A stretch of 33,387 nucleotides of DNA, from positions 1-33,387 of the forward strand of contig JAGPMK010000022.1 in the NCBI GenBank assembly GCA_018052995.1. The letters are read 5' to 3'. Each line of letters opens with the position of its first letter. The stretch's first letter is position 1. Position numbers and translations under genes: made by a program. The notes under the pieces were generated by a model. That model made no database searches, was not told the DNA's origin, and saw nothing but the letters and a program-made list of their open reading frames with translations. Positions 26,601 to 33,387 of the stretch are shown piece after piece. Origin of the DNA: Syntrophorhabdales bacterium. Lineage in GTDB: Bacteria; Desulfobacterota; Syntrophorhabdia; Syntrophorhabdales; Syntrophorhabdaceae.

Positions 26601-28130
26601 TTATCGCCTTTTTATCAGTCCAACATAGTAATCCCTAAAGGTTATGCCGTAGATGACTGCCGTAAGTATTATGGAGATTGTCAGGATAATATATGGCATG
26701 GAGGAAAGCGTATATCTTAATGTATAGATCGCCAGTAAAAGCACTATCCCTACAAGGAGTGACCTTATTATATCCCTCCTGGCATGGCGTGAGAGCCTAT
26801 AATGGATCTTTTTCTTCAGGCAGATAAAAAGGGCAGAGAAATTAAAAAGAGAGGATATGGATGTGGCAAGTGCGATGCCGAGATTTTTCATGGGATTCAT
26901 AAGCAAGATGGCAATCCCTGCATTTATTAATATGGAGGCAATCCCAACAATAGCAGGTGTTTTCGTATCGTGCAGGGCATTGAATATCCTCACAAAACAG
27001 ATAGAAAGGGCATAGAAGATCAGGCCTATGCTGTATCCAAATAGCGCCTTGTTTGTAAGTAGGGTTTCATGAGGGGTAAAGGCACCTCTTTCATAAAGGA
27101 GTCTTATTGCAAGATCCCCTGTAGAACACAGAAGAATTGTGGATGGTATGAGGGTGATGCAGAGTAGGACTATAGAACTACTTATATGGTCATATATTGC
27201 CTTGAAATCCCCGTTATGATAGAGCCTCGACAGCTTGGTGAACATAACTGTATAGACAGGGACGGCAAAGAGACTGAAGGGTAAGATAAATATCCTGAAT
27301 GCGTATGAGAGGGATGCTACCTCTCCATGGGGAAGATATGATGCTATCATCCTGCCAATAAAGCTGTTTATGGGCACAATGGATGTGGCTATCATTGCCC
27401 CTGTAAAGAGCCTCTTTGCCTCTTTCACCGAGGGGTGGTCTAGCGATATAACCCATGAGTAATGTATATTAAATCTTCTAAGATAGGGCAACTGTATAAT
27501 AATCTGGATTAGAGAGCCAGCGGTCACACCTATCGCAAGGCTGTAAATACCGTATTTCTTATTAAGTAAAACCGCTGAGGCAATAAAAACAATATTCCAG
27601 AGGATACCTGAAAATTCTGGTGATGCAAAGTGCTCTCTGGCATTTAAGAAAGCCTTCATGACTGACAAAACAGTATGAAATAGTATAACTGGTATCATAA
27701 TTAGAAACAGGTATCTTGTTATTGTTTTTGTGGTAGGGTTAAAGCCAGGGGCAATAATATCTACAATAAAATCACTGAATATTAGAAAGATAACAGATAT
27801 GATGAGGGTCACTACAATGGCAAGGTTCATAAATAATGAATATACATGGGAATATTCAGTGTCGTCATTTAGGTATCTTGCACACACAGGGACAAGGAAT
27901 GCGCTCGTTGCCCCTGAAAAAAAAAGGGTCTGGACGAGTTCAGGAAAGTTGAATGCCACGACAAATGCATCTACAAGCATGGTAGCACCGAACAGGTATG
28001 CCTGTATTGCCTCCCTGATATACCCCAAAGGCCTGCTTATGATGGTAATGAGGGTTATGATAGAGCCCTTTTTTATAATCTCTTTTGCGGGGTTTGGCGA
28101 TGACCTTTCTCTATATGTTTTCTCTTCCAA
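26601..28130 (-). CDS. murJ: Lipid II flippase MurJ (MviN)
   Basis: The protein of about 509 residues has 13-14 membrane helices and belongs to the MOP superfamily. The N-terminal [21 protein letters not shown] is cut here as [20 protein letters not shown] and is typical of MurJ, as are [29 protein letters not shown] and LLYERGAFT. It flips the peptidoglycan precursor lipid II across the inner membrane. The best start is TTG 28130, within the 3' end of the sigma gene (20-nt overlap) and without a strong ribosome site, so translation probably depends on coupling. It is the last gene of the proC-pcm-sigma-murJ unit. Confidence 0.93.
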   Translation of the reverse strand: MEEKTYRERSSPNPAKEIIKKGSIITLITIISRPLGYIREAIQAYLFGATMLVDAFVVAFNFPELVQTLFFSGATSAFLVPVCARYLNDDTEYSHVYSLFMNLAIVVTLIISVIFLIFSDFIVDIIAPGFNPTTKTITRYLFLIMIPVILFHTVLSVMKAFLNAREHFASPEFSGILWNIVFIASAVLLNKKYGIYSLAIGVTAGSLIQIIIQLPYLRRFNIHYSWVISLDHPSVKEAKRLFTGAMIATSIVPINSFIGRMIASYLPHGEVASLSYAFRIFILPFSLFAVPVYTVMFTKLSRLYHNGDFKAIYDHISSSIVLLCITLIPSTILLCSTGDLAIRLLYERGAFTPHETLLTNKALFGYSIGLIFYALSICFVRIFNALHDTKTPAIVGIASILINAGIAILLMNPMKNLGIALATSISSLFNFSALFICLKKKIHYRLSRHARRDIIRSLLVGIVLLLAIYTLRYTLSSMPYIILTISIILTAVIYGITFRDYYVGLIKRR

Positions 28131-28983
28131 TTTTTTTTCTCTTGACTATCTTTCGGAGTTTTTCGAGGCTCTTATGCTCTATCTGGCGTATCCTTTCCCT
28201 TGTGACACCAAAAATCTTTCCTATTGCCTCAAGGGTTTGAGGCTCCCCCCCATCGAGACCAAACCTCATGGTAATGACCCTTTTTTCATCGCTGGTTAGT
28301 GTCTCCAACCATGAGGCAATCTCCTCTGCCCTTTTTGACTGTTCAAGGGCAGTCATGGGTTCCTGGGTTGAATAGTCTTGTAGGGTGTCTTCAAGGGTAA
28401 TCTTGCTATCTTCATTAATGATGGTTTCAAGGGAATATGCCTTTACAACGAGGAAGTATAGATTTTTTATGAAATCTTCTGACAGCCCTGTTTTTGATGA
28501 AAGCTCATCCGGTGTAGGCTCTCTGCCATATATCTCTATGTGCTCGTTTATGTGTTTTGTAATCTTGTATATCTTTGATGTTATATGGACCGGGAGTCTT
28601 ATGGTCCTTGACTGGTTTGCTATTGCCCTCTCTATGGATTGTTTTATCCACCATGTGGCATATGTAGAAAATCTGCAATCCTTTGCCAGGTCGAATTTCT
28701 CCACAGCCCTTATTAACCCTATATTACCTTCCTCAATAAGGTCAAGGCTCGAAAGCCCCTGGTTTACATATTTTTTTGCAATCTTTACAACAAGCCTCAG
28801 GTTTGCCTCGATCATCCTTTTTCTTGCCTCTTTATCCCCCCTTGCCACCCTCTCTGCCAGTGCCTTTTCATCCTCCCTGGTAAGCACAGGTAATCTCATG
28901 AGGTCTCGCATGTATAGTTTTTCTACCCTGAAGTCTTCTGTAAAGGAATCTGTTTCTTTTTTTATGTTTTTTACTCTTTCCAA
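28111..28983 (-). CDS. Sigma-70 family RNA polymerase sigma factor, RpoS-like group 2
   Basis: The 290-residue protein has a short region 1.2 ([20 protein letters not shown]), region 2 with [17 protein letters not shown] and the -10 recognition segment [17 protein letters not shown], region 3 (HEIYG-type linker with [15 protein letters not shown]) and region 4 with the DNA-binding helices [20 protein letters not shown]. The acidic region 1.1 of the primary factor is missing, which places it in group 2 (RpoS/SigB-like of Gram-negatives). Its position beside pcm recalls the pcm-nlpD-rpoS order of proteobacteria, supporting an RpoS-type role, but orthology is not proven. The start is TTG 28983, with AGGGG about 6 nt upstream and a 13-nt overlap with pcm. 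The high WWIKQ identity suggests it reads near-housekeeping promoters. Confidence 0.88.
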   Translation of the reverse strand: MERVKNIKKETDSFTEDFRVEKLYMRDLMRLPVLTREDEKALAERVARGDKEARKRMIEANLRLVVKIAKKYVNQGLSSLDLIEEGNIGLIRAVEKFDLAKDCRFSTYATWWIKQSIERAIANQSRTIRLPVHITSKIYKITKHINEHIEIYGREPTPDELSSKTGLSEDFIKNLYFLVVKAYSLETIINEDSKITLEDTLQDYSTQEPMTALEQSKRAEEIASWLETLTSDEKRVITMRFGLDGGEPQTLEAIGKIFGVTRERIRQIEHKSLEKLRKIVKRKKIGRENI

Positions 28984-29624
28984 CCCTGTGCCCCTACAAG
29001 TTTTACAAATCTGCAGCTGCCAAGATTCTCTGTATCACAACTTGATTCACCAGTTTTCGTATAAACTACAAGCTCCTGTGAAAATTCTCCACCAATGGGT
29101 ATGACAAGCCTCCCGCCTATCTTTAGCTGGTCAAATAGCGGCTTAGGAATATGGGGGGCAGCAGCAGTGACAACGATGCCATCATAGGGGCTGTGTTCCT
29201 CCCAGCCTATTGTCCCGTCCCTTACAGTTATAACCACGTTTTTATACTGAAGCCTGTCCAGTATCTTTCTTGCTGTTTTTGCAAGGCCAGGGTGCCTCTC
29301 TATGGAATAGACCTGTTCCGCAAGCTCTGCGAGTATGGCAGTCTGGTATCCTGAACCTGTCCCTATCTCAAGCACCTTTTCATGGCCCTGAAGCTGGAGC
29401 GCCTCAGTCATTAGGGCAACTATGTATGGCTGAGAGATTGTCTGTTTTTCCCCTATAGGCAACGGGTGGTCCTCATATGCCTGATACCAGAGGGCGTCAT
29501 CAACAAATAGATGCCTGGGCACCTTTCTCATAGCCTGAAGCACCCTCAGATCCTTTATGCCTCTTTTTACAATCTGGGTATCTACCATCTGTTGTCTTTT
29601 TCCATAGTATTCATCTATAGCCAT
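28971..29624 (-). CDS. pcm: Protein-L-isoaspartate O-methyltransferase
   Basis: The 217-residue repair enzyme methylates isoaspartate residues so that damaged proteins can be restored. The signature [18 protein letters not shown] begins the SAM-binding fold. The upstream substrate-recognition segment reads [17 protein letters not shown], and the C-terminal motif is GGRLVIPIG. The length is typical of bacterial Pcm. It overlaps proC by 10 nt and the sigma gene by 13 nt. An association with a stationary-phase-type sigma factor is known from other bacteria and fits a maintenance role. Confidence 0.95.
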   Translation of the reverse strand: MAIDEYYGKRQQMVDTQIVKRGIKDLRVLQAMRKVPRHLFVDDALWYQAYEDHPLPIGEKQTISQPYIVALMTEALQLQGHEKVLEIGTGSGYQTAILAELAEQVYSIERHPGLAKTARKILDRLQYKNVVITVRDGTIGWEEHSPYDGIVVTAAAPHIPKPLFDQLKIGGRLVIPIGGEFSQELVVYTKTGESSCDTENLGSCRFVKLVGAQGWKE

Positions 29625-30421
29625 GATGAAAGCTCACCAGCCCTTTTTGCTGCCTTTTCTACAGCGGCAATTATATTGCCCTTAAATGCCTTTTTTTCAA
29701 GATGTGTAATGCCTGCAATGGTTGTGCCTCCTGGTGAGGTAACCATCTCCCTCATGATGCTTGGATGGAGGCCCACCTCTTCAAGCATCTTTATAGTGCC
29801 TTTTACAACCTGAAGGGACATGATTTTTGATTTTTCCCTTGGTATGCCTAACTTTACACCTGCCTCGATCATTGCCTCAAGGAAAAAGAGAAAGAATGCA
29901 GGACCACTGCCGCCAAGGGCGGTCACGGCATCCATCAGCTCCTCGCCTACCTCTATAACATTACCGAGGCATGAAAATATATCCACAGCATCCCTCAACT
30001 CATCCTTTTCTACCTCACTATTTGCTGAAATGCCCGTTGCTGCACTGCCTACCATTGCGCATATATTTGGCATTGCCCTTATAATCTTTATTGGTTTACC
30101 TGCTAAAGATATTATATCCGACATCCTTATGCCTGCCATGATGGATATAATGACCTTTTTATCATCTATGAAAGGCGCTACCTCCAAGATGGTATGCCTT
30201 GCATCCTGAGGCTTGATAGCCAGTATTATATAATCTGTGTTTTCCACAAGGACTCTTGCATCTTTTGTATTTTTTATACTGTATATCTTTTCAATTGACT
30301 GAGCCCTATCTGGTTTTATCTCATGGAAAAGTATATCTTCATTCCTGATGCCTGACATAAGAAGCGCCTTCAGGAGCGCCTCACCCATATTGCCAAGACC
30401 TATTATCCCTATTTTTTTCAT
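29615..30421 (-). CDS. proC: Pyrroline-5-carboxylate reductase
   Basis: The 268-residue enzyme makes L-proline from pyrroline-5-carboxylate with NAD(P)H. The N-terminal Rossmann motif is [18 protein letters not shown]. The C-terminal family signature is seen in [21 protein letters not shown] split at 20 residues, and [15 protein letters not shown]. The start ATG 30421 has GGAGG 5 nt upstream. It opens the minus-strand unit leading to murJ. A 147-nt region separates it from the divergent recO gene. Confidence 0.95.
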   Translation of the reverse strand: MKKIGIIGLGNMGEALLKALLMSGIRNEDILFHEIKPDRAQSIEKIYSIKNTKDARVLVENTDYIILAIKPQDARHTILEVAPFIDDKKVIISIMAGIRMSDIISLAGKPIKIIRAMPNICAMVGSAATGISANSEVEKDELRDAVDIFSCLGNVIEVGEELMDAVTALGGSGPAFFLFFLEAMIEAGVKLGIPREKSKIMSLQVVKGTIKMLEEVGLHPSIMREMVTSPGGTTIAGITHLEKKAFKGNIIAAVEKAAKRAGELSSWL

Positions 30422-30484
30422 AGAACCTCCATGTTTTTTTATATCAGATGACCTCGTTAATTTAAAGCTAATTTTGAGCTTTTA

Positions 30485-30514
30485 TTGTGACCTCAATTTT
30501 TCAAATGCCATAAT
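30485..30514 (+). promoter_or_regulatory. Candidate promoter for recO and downstream genes
   Basis: TTGTGA (30485-30490), 18 bp, CATAAT (30509-30514). The start would be near 30521, about 48 nt before the recO ATG. The ribosome site before recO is poor; a GAGGGG lies too far upstream. Confidence 0.4.
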
Positions 30515-30568
30515 GGAAAAATAGAGAAATAAATGGTATTATCCATAAGAGGGGTCAAAAGTTAATAT

Positions 30569-31297
30569 ATGCCACTTCAAAAAGACGAGGCAATAGTCCT
30601 GATAAAAAAGGCATACGGTGAGTCCGACAGAATTGTAAGGCTTTTTGCCATGTCAGGGGGTAAGCTCACTGCTATTGCAAAGGGTGGGGGTAAAAGTCAG
30701 AGAAGATTCATGAATACCCTTGAGCCCTTTAATCATATCCGCATAGAATATTTTAGAAAGCAGACCAGGACTATGGCAAGGATAGAAAATGCAGACATCA
30801 TTGAATCAAATGGCGGTATAGAAGGGAGTCTAAAGAAGGTATGCGCTGCAAGTTTTTTTGTTGAATTTATTGATAAGCTTACCAGAGAGGGTGAGAGAAA
30901 CACAGAACTCTTCAATGGGTTAAAAGGCATACTTGGTAATTTAAAAAACACAGATTTTACCTCTTCAGATATAGTGTATTCTCTCTTGAGAATACTCGGT
31001 CATCTTGGTTTTGCCCCTAATTTTGACACATGTGTATACTGTGGAAGATACGTGCCTGAGGATGAAAAGATTTTATTTTCAAGGGAGAGGGGCGGGATAC
31101 TCTGCAGTGTATGTTCTACCTCCCTCCCTTTCAAGGCCTATCCTGTGGGTGTTATAAAGGGTCTATCTTCCCCAGAGAATGGGGATAGAGATAAGCCTGA
31201 ATTCATTGCCTACATTAGGGATATTATGGAGGGTTTTATATCTTTTCATCTTGATGTGGAGATAAAGTCCTACAGGTTATTGAAGAATTTTATCTAA
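30569..31297 (+). CDS. recO: DNA repair protein RecO
   Basis: The 242-residue protein has an N-terminal OB fold (about 1-80; DEAIVLIKKAYGESDRIVRL), a helical domain and a zinc site formed by CVYC and CSVC (about 154-185). RecO helps load RecA onto SSB-coated single-stranded DNA in the RecF pathway. The length is normal. It is the first gene of the rightward set recO-cooC-plsC-ftsK, with a 37-nt gap to the next gene. Confidence 0.92.
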   Translation: MPLQKDEAIVLIKKAYGESDRIVRLFAMSGGKLTAIAKGGGKSQRRFMNTLEPFNHIRIEYFRKQTRTMARIENADIIESNGGIEGSLKKVCAASFFVEFIDKLTREGERNTELFNGLKGILGNLKNTDFTSSDIVYSLLRILGHLGFAPNFDTCVYCGRYVPEDEKILFSRERGGILCSVCSTSLPFKAYPVGVIKGLSSPENGDRDKPEFIAYIRDIMEGFISFHLDVEIKSYRLLKNFI

Positions 31298-31334
31298 CTA
31301 TATAATTTGTAAAGGGGGTTTTCAGCGTAGTCTA

Positions 31335-32111
31335 ATGAAGATAGCAATCTCTGGGAAAGGCGGTGTAGGCAAGACAACCCTTGCTGGTGTTATGGCAAGG
31401 GTTCTTGATAGTAGGGGTATAAAGGTCCTTGCCATAGATGCAGACCCTGATTCAAACCTTGGTGATGCCATAGGTTTTTCAGATGAGGAGTTGAATAAGG
31501 CAAGGCCTCTGGCAGAGATGGAGGAGTTTATTGAGGAGCGAACAGGGTCAAAAAAAGGACAGTATGGTTCTTTTTTTAAAATGAATCCGAGGGTAGACGA
31601 TATCCCTGACAGGTTTTCTGCTGTGATGAACAGGATAAGACTTGTTGTCCTGGGCAGTATTGTCAAGGGTGGCGGGGGTTGTTTTTGTGCAGAGAATGTC
31701 CTTCTCAGGAGTCTTATATCCTATATCCTTACAGAGAGGGATGAATATGTAATAGTAGATATGGAGGCAGGACTTGAACATCTGGGGAGGGGGACAGCAG
31801 AATATATTGATTCCCTTATAGTGGTTGTGGAGCCGGGAAAAAGGAGTATCCAGACTGCCCATCAGATAAAGAGGCTCGCCTCTGACATAGGAATAAGGGA
31901 TGTGTCCATAGCAGGCAATAAGATTACATGCCCTGATGATATAAGACTTATAAAGGATAACCTCAATGGGTTTCCGTATATAGGTTCCATGAGCTTTAAC
32001 GAGAAGATCCTTGAGGCAGACAGGCTCGGACTTTCTCCATACGATATAGACAGTAATATAAAATATGAGGTAGAAGGGATAATTGACAATCTGAAGAAAA
32101 TTGCCATATGA
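31335..32111 (+). CDS. CooC-like nickel-insertion ATPase (CO dehydrogenase maturation type)
   Basis: The 258-residue MinD/ParA-type ATPase has a deviant Walker A GKGGVGKTT (8-15), with signature Lys, a switch DADPDSNLGDAIG, and a CxC motif (C116, C118) in GGGGCFCAENVLL. The CxC is the nickel-binding dimer site of CooC and the related AcsF, which load nickel into CO dehydrogenase or acetyl-CoA synthase. No CODH gene is in the window, so its client must lie elsewhere or differ. The operon with plsC (4-nt overlap) gives no hint. An unrelated ParA-like role is less likely given the CxC. Confidence 0.85.
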   Translation: MKIAISGKGGVGKTTLAGVMARVLDSRGIKVLAIDADPDSNLGDAIGFSDEELNKARPLAEMEEFIEERTGSKKGQYGSFFKMNPRVDDIPDRFSAVMNRIRLVVLGSIVKGGGGCFCAENVLLRSLISYILTERDEYVIVDMEAGLEHLGRGTAEYIDSLIVVVEPGKRSIQTAHQIKRLASDIGIRDVSIAGNKITCPDDIRLIKDNLNGFPYIGSMSFNEKILEADRLGLSPYDIDSNIKYEVEGIIDNLKKIAI

Positions 32112-32809
32112 GAAGGTTCCTGTGTTTTTTAAACCTTATATTTTCAACCATTTTTCTCTCCCTTATTGCCCTTGGGATATCTTTGTTTGACAGAGAAGGG
32201 GAAGGGGTCCATAAAATAGCAAGGCTGTGGGCGAGGATGTATCTTTTTTTCTCAGGCATAGATGTATCCATAAAGGGGACGGAAAACATCCCTGACCCGC
32301 CCTGTATATTTATGTGCAACCATCAGAGCGCCCTTGACATATACTCCCTTCTTGCCTGCCTACCCCTTTCATTTCGATGGGTTGCAAAAAGACAGTTGTT
32401 TAATATACCTTTTTTTGGATGGGCTATGAAAAAGGCAGGGTATATAAGCCTTGATAGGGAGAATCCCAGAGAGGCATTAAAGGCAATAGAAAAGGCGGCA
32501 GCTAAGATAAGGGAGGGCACAAACATTATAGTTTTTCCAGAGGGGACAAGGAGTGTTGATGGTGTGCTCCTGCCCTTTAAAAAAGGTGTATTCTCCCTTG
32601 CCATTCAGGCAGGCGTCCCCGTAGTCCCTGTGGGGATCTATGGCACATCTACCCTCCAACCAAAAGGTAGTTTAATTCCTGTAAAAAAAGGGGTAATATA
32701 CATAAATATTGGCAGGCCTGTATTTATTTCAGATAAAAGGGCATCTGAAAAAAACAGGATAATGGCTGAGGTAAGGAAAGGCATAGAGGGATTGATAAAA
32801 AAACATTGA
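32108..32809 (+). CDS. plsC: 1-acyl-sn-glycerol-3-phosphate acyltransferase
   Basis: The 233-residue membrane-associated acyltransferase converts lysophosphatidic acid to phosphatidic acid. It has an N-terminal membrane helix (about 6-28), the catalytic NHQSALD motif (H-x4-D), the acceptor-binding FPEGTRS motif and the third block VPVVPVGIYGT. The length is typical. The ATG overlaps the stop of the cooC-like gene by 4 nt. ftsK starts 18 nt after the stop. Confidence 0.93.
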   Translation: MRRFLCFLNLIFSTIFLSLIALGISLFDREGEGVHKIARLWARMYLFFSGIDVSIKGTENIPDPPCIFMCNHQSALDIYSLLACLPLSFRWVAKRQLFNIPFFGWAMKKAGYISLDRENPREALKAIEKAAAKIREGTNIIVFPEGTRSVDGVLLPFKKGVFSLAIQAGVPVVPVGIYGTSTLQPKGSLIPVKKGVIYINIGRPVFISDKRASEKNRIMAEVRKGIEGLIKKH

Positions 32810-32827
32810 TTGTAAAAAGGGGTTTAT

Positions 32828-33387
32828 GTGTCTGAAGAGCTGAAAAAAGAGGTGATTGGAATAGGGCTTATAGGTTTTTTTGTTTTTCTTATGGTGAGCC
32901 TCATATCATATCATCCCCTTGACCCCTCTTTTAATACATTTTCAGCCGGGCCTGTAAAGAATCTTTGCGGAAAGGTAGGCTCATACATAACAGATGCCCT
33001 GGTGCAGGTATTTGGGATGGTGAGCTATCTATTGACCGCCTATATTCTTTTGTTTGCATTGTTCTACATAAGAAGAAAAGATCCCCCCCATGTTATAGTC
33101 CTTTCCTCAGGGCTTGTGCTTCTGTTTCTCTCAGCCCTTACGCTTTTTCAGCTCATAGTGGGTAAGATAAGGATAAAGGGTGTGGATATCCCTTTTTCAG
33201 GTTTTCTTGGCGTTCTCCTCGAGAAGACACTTATCAACCTTTTTGGTAACTTTGGCAGCTATCTCATCTCTATCCTGATATTGCTTATTGCCATATTCCT
33301 AATTGTTCAGGCGCCGCTGCTTTCTATAATAGAGAATGCTATTAAAAGAAAAAAGAGACATGTGGAGAAGCGAAAAGAGGTAAAGGT
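32828..33387 (+). CDS. ftsK: DNA translocase FtsK, N-terminal part (runs off the right edge)
   Basis: A reading frame starting at GTG 32828, with AAGGGG 5 nt upstream, stays open to the end of the window (186 complete codons). The encoded segment has four membrane helices separated by short loops (for example GLIGFFVFLMVSLISYHP and, near 140-165, SYLISILILLIAIFLIV), and then a basic stretch KRKKRHVEKRKE. This is the FtsK/SpoIIIE 4TM domain that anchors the translocase at the septum. The motor and gamma domains would lie beyond the window. The assignment rests only on this membrane domain and its typical SYHPLDPSFN motif. Confidence 0.85.
   Translation, partial: MSEELKKEVIGIGLIGFFVFLMVSLISYHPLDPSFNTFSAGPVKNLCGKVGSYITDALVQVFGMVSYLLTAYILLFALFYIRRKDPPHVIVLSSGLVLLFLSALTLFQLIVGKIRIKGVDIPFSGFLGVLLEKTLINLFGNFGSYLISILILLIAIFLIVQAPLLSIIENAIKRKKRHVEKRKEVK

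Overview
The window is a chromosomal stretch of an anaerobic, diderm (Gram-negative type) bacterium. Lol lipoprotein export genes, a MurJ flippase and a lipoprotein PstS point to an outer membrane. A 2-hydroxyacyl-CoA dehydratase-type activase, a CooC-like nickel chaperone, a siroheme-branch dehydrogenase next to heme genes and a YedE/TusA selenium-sulfur pair point to strict anaerobic metabolism. The AT-leaning sequence, heavy use of ATA and AGG/AGA codons, and the pcm next to an RpoS-like sigma gene fit Desulfobacterota or Nitrospirota-like lineages. I cannot place it more precisely. The DNA is almost entirely coding. Most genes overlap or nearly touch in co-directional operons. No tRNA, rRNA, CRISPR array, prophage or intact insertion sequence was seen.

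Layout. 1-650 holds three decayed transposase fragments. 669-1301 is a SAM methyltransferase. 1537-4300 is ligA-queH-DUF2905. 4379-5113 is an orphan GAF protein with a histidine-kinase-like helix but no ATPase. 5147-6483 (minus) is yedE-tusA, preceded by a roughly 215-nt leader with a good promoter, an intrinsic terminator and a competing antiterminator helix. 6997-11689 is a phosphate operon, phoU-pstS-pstC-pstA-pstB1-pstB2. 11798-16467 is rimO, lysS and a lolC/lolD pair. 16595-16864 is an HU gene that shares a terminator with the opposing tetrapyrrole operon acyP-sirC-ccsA-hemA-hemC (20876 down to 16905). 20995-26503 is a 1382-residue double activase followed by a CNNM/CBS membrane protein. 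30421 down to 26601 is a translationally coupled set, proC-pcm-sigma factor-murJ. 30569 to the right edge is recO, cooC-like, plsC and the start of ftsK.

Two observations stand out. First, the two adjacent PstB ATPases carry complementary defects. PstB1 has lost the Q-loop Gln and the switch His but keeps LSGGQ, while PstB2 keeps Gln and His but has LSEEM for the signature. This predicts a heterodimer with one canonical and one degenerate ATP site, familiar in exporters but unexpected in a phosphate importer. Second, the yedE-tusA leader has the full architecture of a transcription attenuator (promoter, upstream hairpins, 11-bp antiterminator, terminator with T7 tail) and I do not recognise it as a known riboswitch class. 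It is a candidate new cis-regulatory RNA for selenium or sulfur uptake.
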